From: Gemmatimonadota bacterium
GTDB taxonomy: Bacteria; Gemmatimonadota; Gemmatimonadetes; Gemmatimonadales; GWC2-71-9
Assembly: GCA_016199245.1 (NCBI GenBank)
Contig: JACQHC010000083.1
Coordinates: 1-33,493, forward strand
DNA length: 33,493 nt
Direction of reading: 5' to 3'
The translations under genes and the position numbers were made by a program. How positions within the stretch are numbered: the stretch's first letter is position 1; each line of letters starts with the position of its first letter. Below the pieces are notes generated by a model. The model was not told where the DNA came from, did no database searches, and worked only from the letters and a program-made list of their open reading frames with translations. Below are positions 1-6,785 of this stretch, one piece after another.

Positions 1-2
1 AT

Positions 3-809
3 CTGGACCCGGGCACCGGGCCGCACAACCTCGTCGTGGACGACGCGGGGATCGTGTGGTACTCAGGAAACCTGGCCCGGCACATCGGCCGGCTCGACCC
101 CGCGACCGGGAAGATCGCCAAGTACCCCATGCCCGATTCGGCGGCGCGCGATCCGCACACGCTGCTGCTCGACAGAGACCACGCCCGCAACGGACTGATC
201 TGGTTCACCGTCCAGGGTGGGAACTTCGTGGGGCGGTTCGAGACAAAGACCGGAACGGTCACGCTGCTCAAGAACCCCACGCCGAATGCCCGCCCCTACG
301 GCATCGTGCAGGGAACCGACGGGGCGCTGTATTACGATGAGTTCAACAGCAACAAGATCGGCCGGATTGACCCAGTCACGATGACCATCAAGGAGTACGC
401 GCTGCCCGCCGAGGACGCCCGGCCGCGTCGCATCGCGGTAACCGATGACGGGATGATCTGGTACGGCGACTACCGCCGTGGATACCTGGGCCGCCTGGAC
501 CCCAAGACCGGAACGATCGAAGAATGGCCCGCGCCGTCGGGAACGCAGTCCCGGCCCTACGCTATCGCGTCAAACGGCGAAACGGTGTGGATGTTCGAAA
601 CCGGCGTGCAGCCGAATAAGCTGGTGGGCTTCCATCCAGTCCTCAAGCAGTGGTTCAGCGTGAACGACGTTCCCAGCGGCGGACGGACGGTGCGGCACCA
701 TTACTACGACGCGCGCAACCGGACGCTGTGGTTTGGTGCGGATACCGGAACAATCGGGCGGGCGGTACTGCCACCCGCGCCGTCGGGGCAGAGAGTGTCA
801 GCTCGGTAA
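3..809 (+). CDS. Streptogramin-lyase-like (Vgb-type) beta-propeller protein, 5'-truncated
   Basis: The 3' part of a gene whose start lies left of the window: the frame stays open to base 3 (reading LDPGTGPHNLVVDD), so the GTG at 36 is not the start. About 269 residues are visible. The sequence repeats a blade-like pattern of roughly 40-45 residues: GRLDPATG, VGRFETKTG, IGRIDPVT and LGRLDPKTG, each followed by a PHTL/PYGI/PRRI/PYAI turn and an IWFT/IWYG/VWMF strand. This is the Vgb/NHL-like propeller seen in virginiamycin B lyase homologues. I could not identify the His/Glu pair of true streptogramin lyases with confidence (the last blade reads RTLWFGAD, not WFTE), so antibiotic cleavage should not be assumed. 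Such proteins are often secreted, but the N-terminus is missing. It converges on efp across the repeat array at 811-900. Confidence 0.8.
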   Translation: MDPGTGPHNLVVDDAGIVWYSGNLARHIGRLDPATGKIAKYPMPDSAARDPHTLLLDRDHARNGLIWFTVQGGNFVGRFETKTGTVTLLKNPTPNARPYGIVQGTDGALYYDEFNSNKIGRIDPVTMTIKEYALPAEDARPRRIAVTDDGMIWYGDYRRGYLGRLDPKTGTIEEWPAPSGTQSRPYAIASNGETVWMFETGVQPNKLVGFHPVLKQWFSVNDVPSGGRTVRHHYYDARNRTLWFGADTGTIGRAVLPPAPSGQRVSAR

Positions 810-810
810 G

Positions 811-900
811 ACACGGGCGATGACGGGCGATCGCAGGCGATGCCAGGCGAACTCGGCTGCCGACATCGCCTGTCATCGTCCGACGTCGCCTGTCATCGCC
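811..900. repeat. Inverted array of phased decamers (4 + 4 units around a 10-bp spacer)
   Basis: Four consecutive 10-bp units on the left (acacgggcga, tgacgggcga, tcgcaggcga, tgccaggcga; 811-850), a 10-bp spacer (851-860) and four units in the opposite sense on the right (cgacatcgcc, tgtcatcgtc, cgacgtcgcc, tgtcatcgcc; 861-900). The arms are largely complementary, so the transcript could fold into an imperfect stem of nearly 40 bp on either strand. It lies between the convergent ends of the propeller gene and efp, so a bidirectional terminator or mRNA 3'-end structure is plausible. There is no T-tract. Confidence 0.75.
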
Positions 901-914
901 TATTGCCCTCAGTC

Positions 915-1472
915 TCACTTTGCCCGCTCGAGATACGCGCCGCTCCTCGGGTCCACGCGGATCTTGTCTCCCTCTCCCAGGAACTCCGGAACCTGCACGG
1001 TCACGCCGTTGTTGAGCTTGGCCGGCTTGGTCGAAGCGGTCTTCGTGGCACCCTTCATGACCGGCGATGTCTCCACGATCCGGTACTCACCCACGGCCGG
1101 GAGCTGCACGCCGATCGCTCGTCCCGCCAGCATCTCGACCTGGAAGTGCATCTCCGGCTCCAGCCATTGCCCCGCGTCACCCACTGCCTCCGCGTCCAAC
1201 ACGTACTGCTCGTAGCTCTGCGTGTCCATGACGTGGACCCCCGCCTCTTCGCGGTACAGCACCTGGCATTCGTGGAGGTCCAGGCGGGCTTCCTCGACGA
1301 AGTCCGTGGCGCTGACGCGCTGATCGAACGTGTTGCCAGTCATCAGGTTACGCAGCCGAAGCTGCACGAACGCCCGCAGGTTGCCCGGCGTCCGGTGTTG
1401 GAAGTCCATCACACGGCACGGCTGTCCATCGATCACCACGATGTGGCCACGCCGAATATCGTTCGCTTTCAT
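915..1472 (-). CDS. efp: Elongation factor P (PGNLR-loop type)
   Basis: Encodes 185 residues, the normal EF-P length. EF-P binds the ribosome between the P and E sites and relieves stalling at polyproline. The N-terminal KOW-like domain, central OB domain and C-terminal OB domain are all recognisable; the C-terminal signature reads SPVMKGATKTASTKPAKL followed by NNGVTVQVPEFL and GEGDKIRVDPRSGAYLERA. The ATG at 1472 was chosen because MKANDIRRGHIVVIDG is the family N-terminus and a GAGG lies just upstream; the frame upstream is open but unlike EF-P. The tip loop is PGNLRAF (residues 29-35) where E. coli EF-P has PGKGQAF, so the lysine normally beta-lysylated is Asn31, with Arg33 two residues later. 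Transcribed alone from a good promoter at 1531-1558. Confidence 0.95.
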   Translation of the reverse strand: MKANDIRRGHIVVIDGQPCRVMDFQHRTPGNLRAFVQLRLRNLMTGNTFDQRVSATDFVEEARLDLHECQVLYREEAGVHVMDTQSYEQYVLDAEAVGDAGQWLEPEMHFQVEMLAGRAIGVQLPAVGEYRIVETSPVMKGATKTASTKPAKLNNGVTVQVPEFLGEGDKIRVDPRSGAYLERAK

Positions 1473-1530
1473 GTCCTCGAAACCTCTGTTGACCTCGCGG
1501 GTGCATCCCGTGCCGGCGGCAGGGGGGAGA

Positions 1531-1558
1531 ATTATAGACGCCCGGCCGGCACTCTCAA
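1531..1558 (-). promoter_or_regulatory. Sigma70-type promoter of efp
   Basis: Read on the minus strand: TTGAGA (1558-1553), a 16-bp spacer, then a perfect TATAAT (1536-1531). Predicted transcription start is near 1524, giving a leader of about 50 nt before the efp ATG at 1472. It stands out as one of the few AT-rich spots in the area. Confidence 0.75.
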
Positions 1559-1654
1559 AACGGCCCCGTGAACATCCCCTCCCTTGCGGACCCCTCCCAA
1601 CCAAGAGCAGTATACCGGCAGCCGCCCTGCGAGGGCCCCGCAAGCGGAGGTGCT

Positions 1655-2134
1655 ATGACACAGCCCCGTACAAACCAGGGTTCGCTGAACGCCGCGGCCG
1701 GCGCTGAACGGCGTTGCGGCCGGGATCGCCGCCATGAACAACGACGCGGCACGTACGGCTCCGTCAGCATCGAACGCCGTAGCGGGGAGGAGCGACGCTA
1801 CTGGGAGGAGCGTCGAGCGGGCGTGCGCCGGCGAGCGATTGAGCAGCAGGCTGCTCGCGTCGCGGGTTCTGGGGCACCGCCGCGCTCGAACGACCGCGAA
1901 CGCGCGCGGGCTAAACGGTTGCTGGAGGAGTTCGTGGCGATGACGGGCCCGGCAGATCAGCGGTTGCCAAGACTGGTCCGACGGCATTGGCCATCCTACC
2001 CGCTTGGCGCCCGTGCTTTGCTGGTGGCGAGCCTGTCGCCGATACTCGAGCCGGCCGCGCAGGGCCGCGCCCTCACCGACGGGTTGCGGCAGGCAGTGGA
2101 GAACGCCGTGATCGACTGGGCGGCCCGCCTCTAA
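1655..2134 (+). CDS. Arginine-rich protein of unknown function
   Basis: Encodes 159 residues. The ATG at 1655 is preceded by GGAGG with a 4-nt gap, so it is preferred over the start at 1568, which would overlap the efp promoter region. I do not recognise the family. Residues about 18-65 carry closely spaced RR pairs (ERRCGRDRRHEQRR, ERRSGEERRYWEERR, VRRR), a low-complexity basic stretch that would be strongly charged. The second half (from RERARAKRLLEEFVAMTG on) looks like a compact helical domain with LVRRHWPSYPLGARALLVA and ends DWAARL. No signal peptide or membrane segment. The basic half could bind nucleic acid or an acidic partner; that is inference only. Transcribed divergently from efp. 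Confidence 0.65.
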   Translation: MTQPRTNQGSLNAAAGAERRCGRDRRHEQRRGTYGSVSIERRSGEERRYWEERRAGVRRRAIEQQAARVAGSGAPPRSNDRERARAKRLLEEFVAMTGPADQRLPRLVRRHWPSYPLGARALLVASLSPILEPAAQGRALTDGLRQAVENAVIDWAARL

Positions 2135-2170
2135 CGCTGGCCGCCCGGATTCGCCAGTCGGCCGAAGATC

Positions 2171-2200
2171 CTCTGCACAAGTCGCGCGACTTGCGCAGAG
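2171..2200. terminator. 30-bp near-perfect inverted repeat, possible bidirectional terminator
   Basis: A self-complementary stretch with one mismatched pair; the core AAGTCGCGCGACTT is a perfect 14-bp palindrome flanked by CTCTGC and GCAGAG arms. It sits between a plus-strand gene ending at 2134 and a minus-strand ORF ending at 2238. There is no T-tract, so a Rho-independent terminator is not certain; a cruciform or 3' RNA structure is equally possible. Confidence 0.5.
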
Positions 2201-2237
2201 CCCTCCTGTCTGCTGGCCGCCCGCCTTCGCCTATCGG

Positions 2238-2501
2238 CTAGCCGCTTCGATGAATGGGCGCCCCTGCCGAGGCGCAGGTGGCGCTCGGTGGGTCCCCGGA
2301 ATCTGCGCGCGCCTGGGTCGGATTGGAGGCCCAGAGACCGATCCCGCCACCTGCCGCCACGGCAACCCCGACCGCCAGCGCCACGCTTGTCCCGCGCGGC
2401 TGCGACCGGGCCAGAGAGTGGGCCACCTGCCGCCAGCGGAGGCCGGGCACTGCATCTATGAGAACCGTCGGCTTGAGCGCCGGATGATTGTCGTTCCGCA
2501 T
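2238..2501 (-). CDS. Putative small single-pass membrane protein
   Basis: A predicted 87-residue protein starting MRNDNHPALKPTVLID. The ATG at 2501 has a weak GAGG about 9 nt upstream; a longer reading back to 2678 would overlap the start of the PAS gene and looks non-coding. A hydrophobic stretch (SVALAVGVAVAAGGGIGLWA, about residues 40-59) could form one transmembrane helix, followed by a short polar tail. No family recognised. Evidence for coding is modest: the ORF is short and lies in GC-rich DNA with open frames on both strands. Its position, convergent to the gene at 1655 with a hairpin between them, mildly supports it. Confidence 0.4.
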   Translation of the reverse strand: MRNDNHPALKPTVLIDAVPGLRWRQVAHSLARSQPRGTSVALAVGVAVAAGGGIGLWASNPTQARADSGDPPSATCASAGAPIHRSG

Positions 2502-2641
2502 AACTGTCGCCTCAACGTTGCCATTCACATCCCTTTTGATGCTCCAGGCAGCCAAAGCGTTGCGCGGAACACGGAGTCTTCCCACCTTGGTGTGCTGATC
2601 CCGGGCCGGCGCGCCGCCGGACGGGCACCAGCGGAGCGAGC

Positions 2642-4381
2642 ATGGAACCCAGAAACACGCCAGGGCCATCGCGGCCAACCGTTACCCGGTTCCCCCAGTA
2701 CCAGAATCAACCGTGGACGGACGAGCCCACCGTTCAGCCGGCGGCCGCCCAGGCGCGGCACAGCGGCGCCACGGCGGGAGCGGACAAATACCCCCCTGAC
2801 GTCGTGTTCATTGTGGGCGCAGACGGGCAGATCCTCTTCGTCAATCGCGCCATGGGCGGCGTGAATCCAGACGAGGTGATCGGCTCGAGCGTGTTCGACT
2901 GGGTGTTCCCCGAGCAGCACGCCCTGGTGCGGGAACGGCTGCGGTTGGTCTTCGAAACGGCGGAACCGCAGGGGCACGAGCTGGCCGGGTTCTACCCGCA
3001 CAGCCCGGATTCGTGGTACGAATGCCGCCTCGCACCGAACCTGCGGGATGGCGCCGTTGTCTCCGCCACGATCGTCGCGCGCGACATCACGCACCACCGC
3101 CGGGCGGAGCGGGAGGCGGAGCGTCGCTACATCGAGCTGACCCGGATGTACGAGGAGCGCACGGCAGACCTCTCCCGGGCCAATGCGGCACTGGCCAACG
3201 CCCGCCGGGAGCGGGACTCCGGCTCCGCGCGCCAGCTGCGACTCCTCGCGTTGCTGGATGCCTCCGGTGAGGCCGTGTTCGTGTCGCACCCGGAAAGCGG
3301 GACGATCCTGGACGTGAACGAGACCGCCTGTCGCTGGCTCCAGAGAAGCCGCGAGGAGATCGTCGGCTCTCGCGCCCATGCCCTTGGCCTTGGCTTCCCC
3401 ATCCAGCTCACGGAAGATCAGGACCTCGAGTTCACGGAGACGCGGGACACGCGGCGGCCGGTGTTCGTGAATGGCGTGCACTACCGGCAAGACGGCTCGA
3501 CGTTCCCGGTTGAGGCTGCGATCGCCCGGCACGACCTGGGAGGGGGGGAGGGCTGTTTTCTGACCGTCGTCCGCGACATGAGGGACCGGCAACAAACGCA
3601 GGTGGCCCTGCGACAGCGCGAGGCCGCCTACCGTGACCTGTTCCGCCTCACGTCGGACGCGGTCTACCTCACGACGCGGGCGGGCGAGATCGTAGCGGTG
3701 AACGACGCGGCGGTGGGGCTGTTCGAGTACACGCGGGACGAACTGCTCGGCATGGACGCGCGGGCGCTGTTCTCCGACGTGCAGGACATCCGCCGGGTTC
3801 AGGCTGCCATGGCCGAAAACGACGGCGTGGCGCGGGACGTGGCCGTCGAGTTGCGTACCAAGAGTGGGACGATTGTCGCCGGGGTGCTGTCCGCCACCCG
3901 GGCCCAGGGCGCGGAGGGGAAGATCCAGGGCTATCAATTCCTGCTGCGCCGGGTGGCGAGTCACGCAGTTCACGCCGGGCCGCCCATGCCTGAGCCTGTG
4001 ACGGGACCGTTGGTACTCGTGGCGGACGCGAACGCCGACGTGCTGGCCATGGCCACGGAAGTCCTCGAGCGCGCCGGCTTCCGCGTGCTCGCGACTGACT
4101 CCAACGCCCGCGCGCTCGACCTGCTGCGCCAGCACGCCGGCGAAGTGGCTGCGCTAGTGCTCGGCGTCGAGCCGGGGGAACGCGACCTCGAGCACTCGGT
4201 TGACGAGTTCCGCCGGGTCGATCCCGACACGGCGGTGGTGGTAAGCAGCGCCGACGACCGCCTGGCCCTGGCCGACCGTCTCGCGGGCCTCGACGTCGCG
4301 GGTTATCTCGAGCACCCGCCCCACCCACTTGCGCTCGTGCAGAAAGTGCGGGATGTCCTTTCCCGCGGCTCGCCCGAGTGA
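2642..4381 (+). CDS. Three-PAS-domain protein with degenerate receiver domain
   Basis: Encodes 579 residues; ATG at 2642 with GGAG 5 nt upstream. Order: a disordered proline-rich N-terminus (1-45), PAS 1 (about 50-148, ending VARDITHHRRAE), a coiled-coil linker (about 152-195), PAS 2 (about 198-312, ending VVRDMRDRQQT), PAS 3 (about 325-437, with YTRDELLGMDARALF) and a receiver-like fold (about 455-575). There is no histidine kinase, GGDEF, EAL or sigma54 output domain. In the receiver the acidic start is kept (VADANAD) and the Ser switch is kept (VVVSSAD), but the phosphoacceptor position reads ALVLGVEPG with Gly instead of Asp, and the conserved Lys is replaced (YLEHPPHP in place of YLxKPF). 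It is therefore probably a phosphorylation-independent protein-interaction module. No transmembrane segment, so a cytoplasmic sensor. The ligand is unknown. Confidence 0.85.
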   Translation: MEPRNTPGPSRPTVTRFPQYQNQPWTDEPTVQPAAAQARHSGATAGADKYPPDVVFIVGADGQILFVNRAMGGVNPDEVIGSSVFDWVFPEQHALVRERLRLVFETAEPQGHELAGFYPHSPDSWYECRLAPNLRDGAVVSATIVARDITHHRRAEREAERRYIELTRMYEERTADLSRANAALANARRERDSGSARQLRLLALLDASGEAVFVSHPESGTILDVNETACRWLQRSREEIVGSRAHALGLGFPIQLTEDQDLEFTETRDTRRPVFVNGVHYRQDGSTFPVEAAIARHDLGGGEGCFLTVVRDMRDRQQTQVALRQREAAYRDLFRLTSDAVYLTTRAGEIVAVNDAAVGLFEYTRDELLGMDARALFSDVQDIRRVQAAMAENDGVARDVAVELRTKSGTIVAGVLSATRAQGAEGKIQGYQFLLRRVASHAVHAGPPMPEPVTGPLVLVADANADVLAMATEVLERAGFRVLATDSNARALDLLRQHAGEVAALVLGVEPGERDLEHSVDEFRRVDPDTAVVVSSADDRLALADRLAGLDVAGYLEHPPHPLALVQKVRDVLSRGSPE

Positions 4382-4390
4382 CCAGGCGGC

Positions 4391-4411
4391 GGGCGATGCC
4401 AGGCGACCGTT
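4391..4411. repeat. Short copy of the GGCGAT-type phased repeat
   Basis: Contains gggcga-tgcc-aggcga, matching the units at 821-850 with the same 10-bp spacing. It lies about 10 bp past the stop codon of the PAS gene. Only two clear units. Confidence 0.45.
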
Positions 4412-4478
4412 GAAGCCCTTGCCCCGCCCGCGGCCGGCGGCTATTTCACTTCCGCACCCGCCGTTCCGGAGGCGTCTG

Positions 4479-4676
4479 ATGGGCAAGGGGCAGGAGTACG
4501 TTCAGCGAGTCGCACAGGCGCTCGACGTGTTCGAGCAGGCAGTGGTACACCGTGAAAACAAGAAGCCGTTCCTCGACAGCAAGGTCGCGCTGCAACAAGG
4601 CGTGGACCGCGCTCGCACTCAGCTCATGGAAGTGGTCGCCAAGGTCGTCGCCGAAGAGAGACTCCGGGGGAAGTGA
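4479..4676 (+). CDS. Small helical protein of unknown function (65 aa)
   Basis: The ATG at 4479 follows CGGAGGCG, a good ribosome-binding site. The protein starts MGKGQEYVQRVAQALDVFEQ, has no signal peptide or membrane segment and would be almost entirely helical, with an even spread of Lys, Arg and Glu. The same frame is open upstream to 4329, but that part overlaps the end of the PAS gene and lacks a ribosome-binding site. No family recognised. A strong terminator follows 18 nt after the stop, which supports it as a real transcribed gene, possibly co-transcribed with the PAS protein 97 nt upstream. Confidence 0.7.
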   Translation: MGKGQEYVQRVAQALDVFEQAVVHRENKKPFLDSKVALQQGVDRARTQLMEVVAKVVAEERLRGK

Positions 4677-4694
4677 CGAAGCGCCGGGTAAACC

Positions 4695-4723
4695 GGGCCC
4701 CGCCTCAGGGCGGGGCCCTTTTT
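4695..4723 (+). terminator. Intrinsic terminator
   Basis: A perfect 10-bp GC stem (GGGCCCCGCC / GGCGGGGCCC, 4695-4704 with 4709-4718), a four-base TCAG loop and five T residues. It ends the transcript of the 4479 gene and separates it from the esterase gene that starts at 4866. Confidence 0.9.
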
Positions 4724-4865
4724 CTTGCCTCGATGACCTACGAACTGGTTGGGGGCAACGGCGCCCCTGCCTGATCCGGACAGCGATCCTCGGCGGGACC
4801 ATGGCATTGCATCCGGCGTGAACGGCGGTGCACCTTCTCCGCGCCCAGAATTCACCGGAGCCGCC

Positions 4866-6629
4866 ATGCTGCGTTCCCAGTTCGTCGCCCCCGGTCGTTT
4901 CGTGGCCACGATGATCCTCGTGCCCGTCGCCGCCCTCCTGCTTGGCGCGACCGGCACGCAGCAACGCCCGGCCCCGCTGCGGTTCGCGGTGTCGTTCCCC
5001 GCCACCAGGAGCGCCGCGCCTCTCGACGGCCGCCTGCTCCTGTTGATCTCCGCCGACTCCAGCGCCGAGCCCAGATTCCAGATCAGCGACGCAGCCAACA
5101 CGCAGCTCGTGTTCGGCGTCGATGTGGATGGCTTGAGGCCCGGACAGGAAGCGATCGTGGACGCGGCCGCGTTGGGCCATCCGCGCAAGAGCATCGCCGA
5201 CATCCCCGCCGGCCGATATCGGGTACAGGCCCTGCTCAATCGCTACGAGACGTTCCGCCGCGCCGACGGACACACGGTGAAGCTCCCGCCGGACAAGGGT
5301 GAGGGACAGCAATGGGCCCGCAAGCCGGGGAATCTCTACTCTGTGCCGCGCGACGTAGTTCTGGACCCCGTGAAAAACGAGGTCATCCGGATCAGCATGG
5401 ATCAGGAGATTCCGCCCATCCCGGACCCGCCGGAGACGAAGTACGTCAAGCACGAGCGAATCCAGAGCAAGCTGCTGAGCGACTTCTGGGGGAGACCGAT
5501 GTACCTCGGCGCCCACGTGCTGCTGCCGGAGGGGTTCGACCAGCACCCGCAGGCCCGTTACCCGCTCGCCGTATTCCATGGCCACTTCCCGTACACCATG
5601 GGAGGCTGGCGCGAGACACCGCCGGACTCGACCGTCCCCTGCGTGTACAGCGAGCGGTTCAGCCTGGACTGCTATAACCGGATTCAAGACCGCTACGCGT
5701 ACCAGTTCTACAAGGACTGGACGAGCCCGGGATTCCCGCGGGTGCTGGCGATCGAGATCCAGCATCCCACGCCCTACTAAGACGACTCCTACGCCGTGAA
5801 CTCGGCCAACAACGGTCCCTACGGCGACGCCATCATGCGGGAGTTGATTCCTCACATCGAACGGAAGTACCGGGGTATCGGGCAGGGCTACGCCCGCTTC
5901 ACGTATGGCGGCTCGACCGGCGGCTGGGAGGCTATGGCGGTGCAGGTGTTCTATCCCGATGAGTTCAACGGAGCCTGGGTGGCCTGCCCGGACCCCATCG
6001 ACTTCCGGGCGTACACGGTGGTCAACATCTACGACGACGAGAACGCGTACTACTACGGCGGTCAGTGGAAACGGACGCCGCGTCCCGGCTTCCGCAACTG
6101 GCTCGGCCAGATCCGCGCGACGCTCGAGGAGATGAACCACCGTGAGCTGGTGCTGGCAAGCAGGGGACGGTCCGGCGACCAATGGGACATCTGGCAGGCG
6201 GTGTACTCGCCCGCGGGACCCGATGGGTATCCCAAGCCGATTTGGGACAAGCTCACGGGCAACATCGACCGCAAAGTCGCGGCGTATTGGCGGGAAAACT
6301 ATGACCTGTCCTACATCCTGCGGCGCGACTGGAAGACGCTCGGACCCAAGCTGAAGGGAAAGCTGTTCATCTACGTGGGCGACATGGACAATTACTACCT
6401 GAACAACGCCGTGTATCTCACCGAGGAATTTCTCGAGAGCACCACGGACCCCTACTATGCAGGCGACGTGGACTACGGCGACCGAGCCGAGCACTGCTGG
6501 AATGGGGATCAGTCACGGGCCAACGCATACTCCCGGCTCCGGTACCACCAGATGTTCATCCCGCGCTTCCTGGAGCAGATGCGGAAGAACCACCCGGCAA
6601 ATCCAGATACGTTGAGCTGGCGGTACTGA
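4866..6629 (+). pseudogene. Secreted esterase (alpha/beta hydrolase, esterase-D-like) interrupted by an in-frame TAA
   Basis: One continuous reading frame of 588 codons broken only by TAA at 5778-5780 (codon 305). The upstream part ends IQHPTPY; the downstream part continues DDSYAVNSANNGPYGDAIM with no frame change, so the two halves belong to one protein. The ATG at 4866 follows GGAG; residues about 12-32 form a signal peptide (TMILVPVAALLLGATG). The second half holds the nucleophile motif GGSTGG (Ser at codon 350), a likely acid residue in GDMDNYYL and a likely histidine in RAEHCWNGD. All the catalytic residues I can see lie after the stop. As translated, the first ORF would be a secreted 304-residue fragment without a catalytic centre. 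A GTG at 5796 could start the second ORF, but it has no clear ribosome-binding site and would lack the signal peptide. TAC (Tyr) to TAA is a single-base change; a base-call error is also possible. Confidence 0.85.
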
Positions 6630-6669
6630 GGGGTGCGACGCTCCGGCCCGACCGCGCAGCTGGGCATCA

Positions 6670-6700
6670 CGGATGATGAGGGCGGACCGCGCATCATCCG
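6670..6700. other. Hairpin in the convergent intergenic region
   Basis: CGGATGATG (6670-6678) pairs with CATCATCCG (6692-6700) around a 13-nt loop. It is the first of two hairpins between the esterase gene and the convergent EEP lipoprotein gene. No T-tract. Confidence 0.45.
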
Positions 6701-6723
6701 GAGAGTTCAGGCACACAGCAGGC

Positions 6724-6758
6724 GGCGGTAAGCAGCCACGCGCTCGCTGCTTACCGCC
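6724..6758. terminator. 13-bp perfect stem-loop between convergent genes
   Basis: GGCGGTAAGCAGC (6724-6736) pairs perfectly with GCTGCTTACCGCC (6746-6758) around a 9-nt loop. It lies 95 nt after the esterase stop and 27 nt beyond the stop of the minus-strand gene at 6786, so it could end transcripts from both sides. No T-tract on either strand, so termination is inferred from position and stem strength. Confidence 0.6.
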
Positions 6759-6785
6759 CACTCCCAATCACTCACCACCCGGGGC

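Noticed and set aside
36-809. GTG at 36 as the true start of the propeller gene
   Set aside because: The same frame stays open to the left edge and reads as further propeller sequence (GPHNLVVDD).
811-900. CRISPR array
   Set aside because: Units are 10 bp with no unique spacers of 25-40 bp, and no cas genes are present.
1568-1654. Longer N-terminus for the arginine-rich protein, starting at 1568
   Set aside because: It abuts the efp promoter and lacks a ribosome-binding site, whereas the ATG at 1655 has GGAGG at 4 nt.
2525-4135. A 536-residue open frame on the minus strand, antisense to the PAS gene
   Set aside because: The plus strand has clear PAS and receiver domains. The antisense reading is rich in Arg, His, Val and Pro, with no motif; it is a GC-driven shadow.
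5778-5780. Selenocysteine or pyrrolysine recoding at the esterase stop
   Set aside because: The codon is TAA, not TGA or TAG, and no obvious stem-loop follows at the usual distance.
4446-6494. A 682-residue minus-strand open frame across the esterase gene
   Set aside because: It is antisense to recognisable esterase sequence on both sides of the TAA, lacks any family motif and runs through the terminator at 4695-4723.
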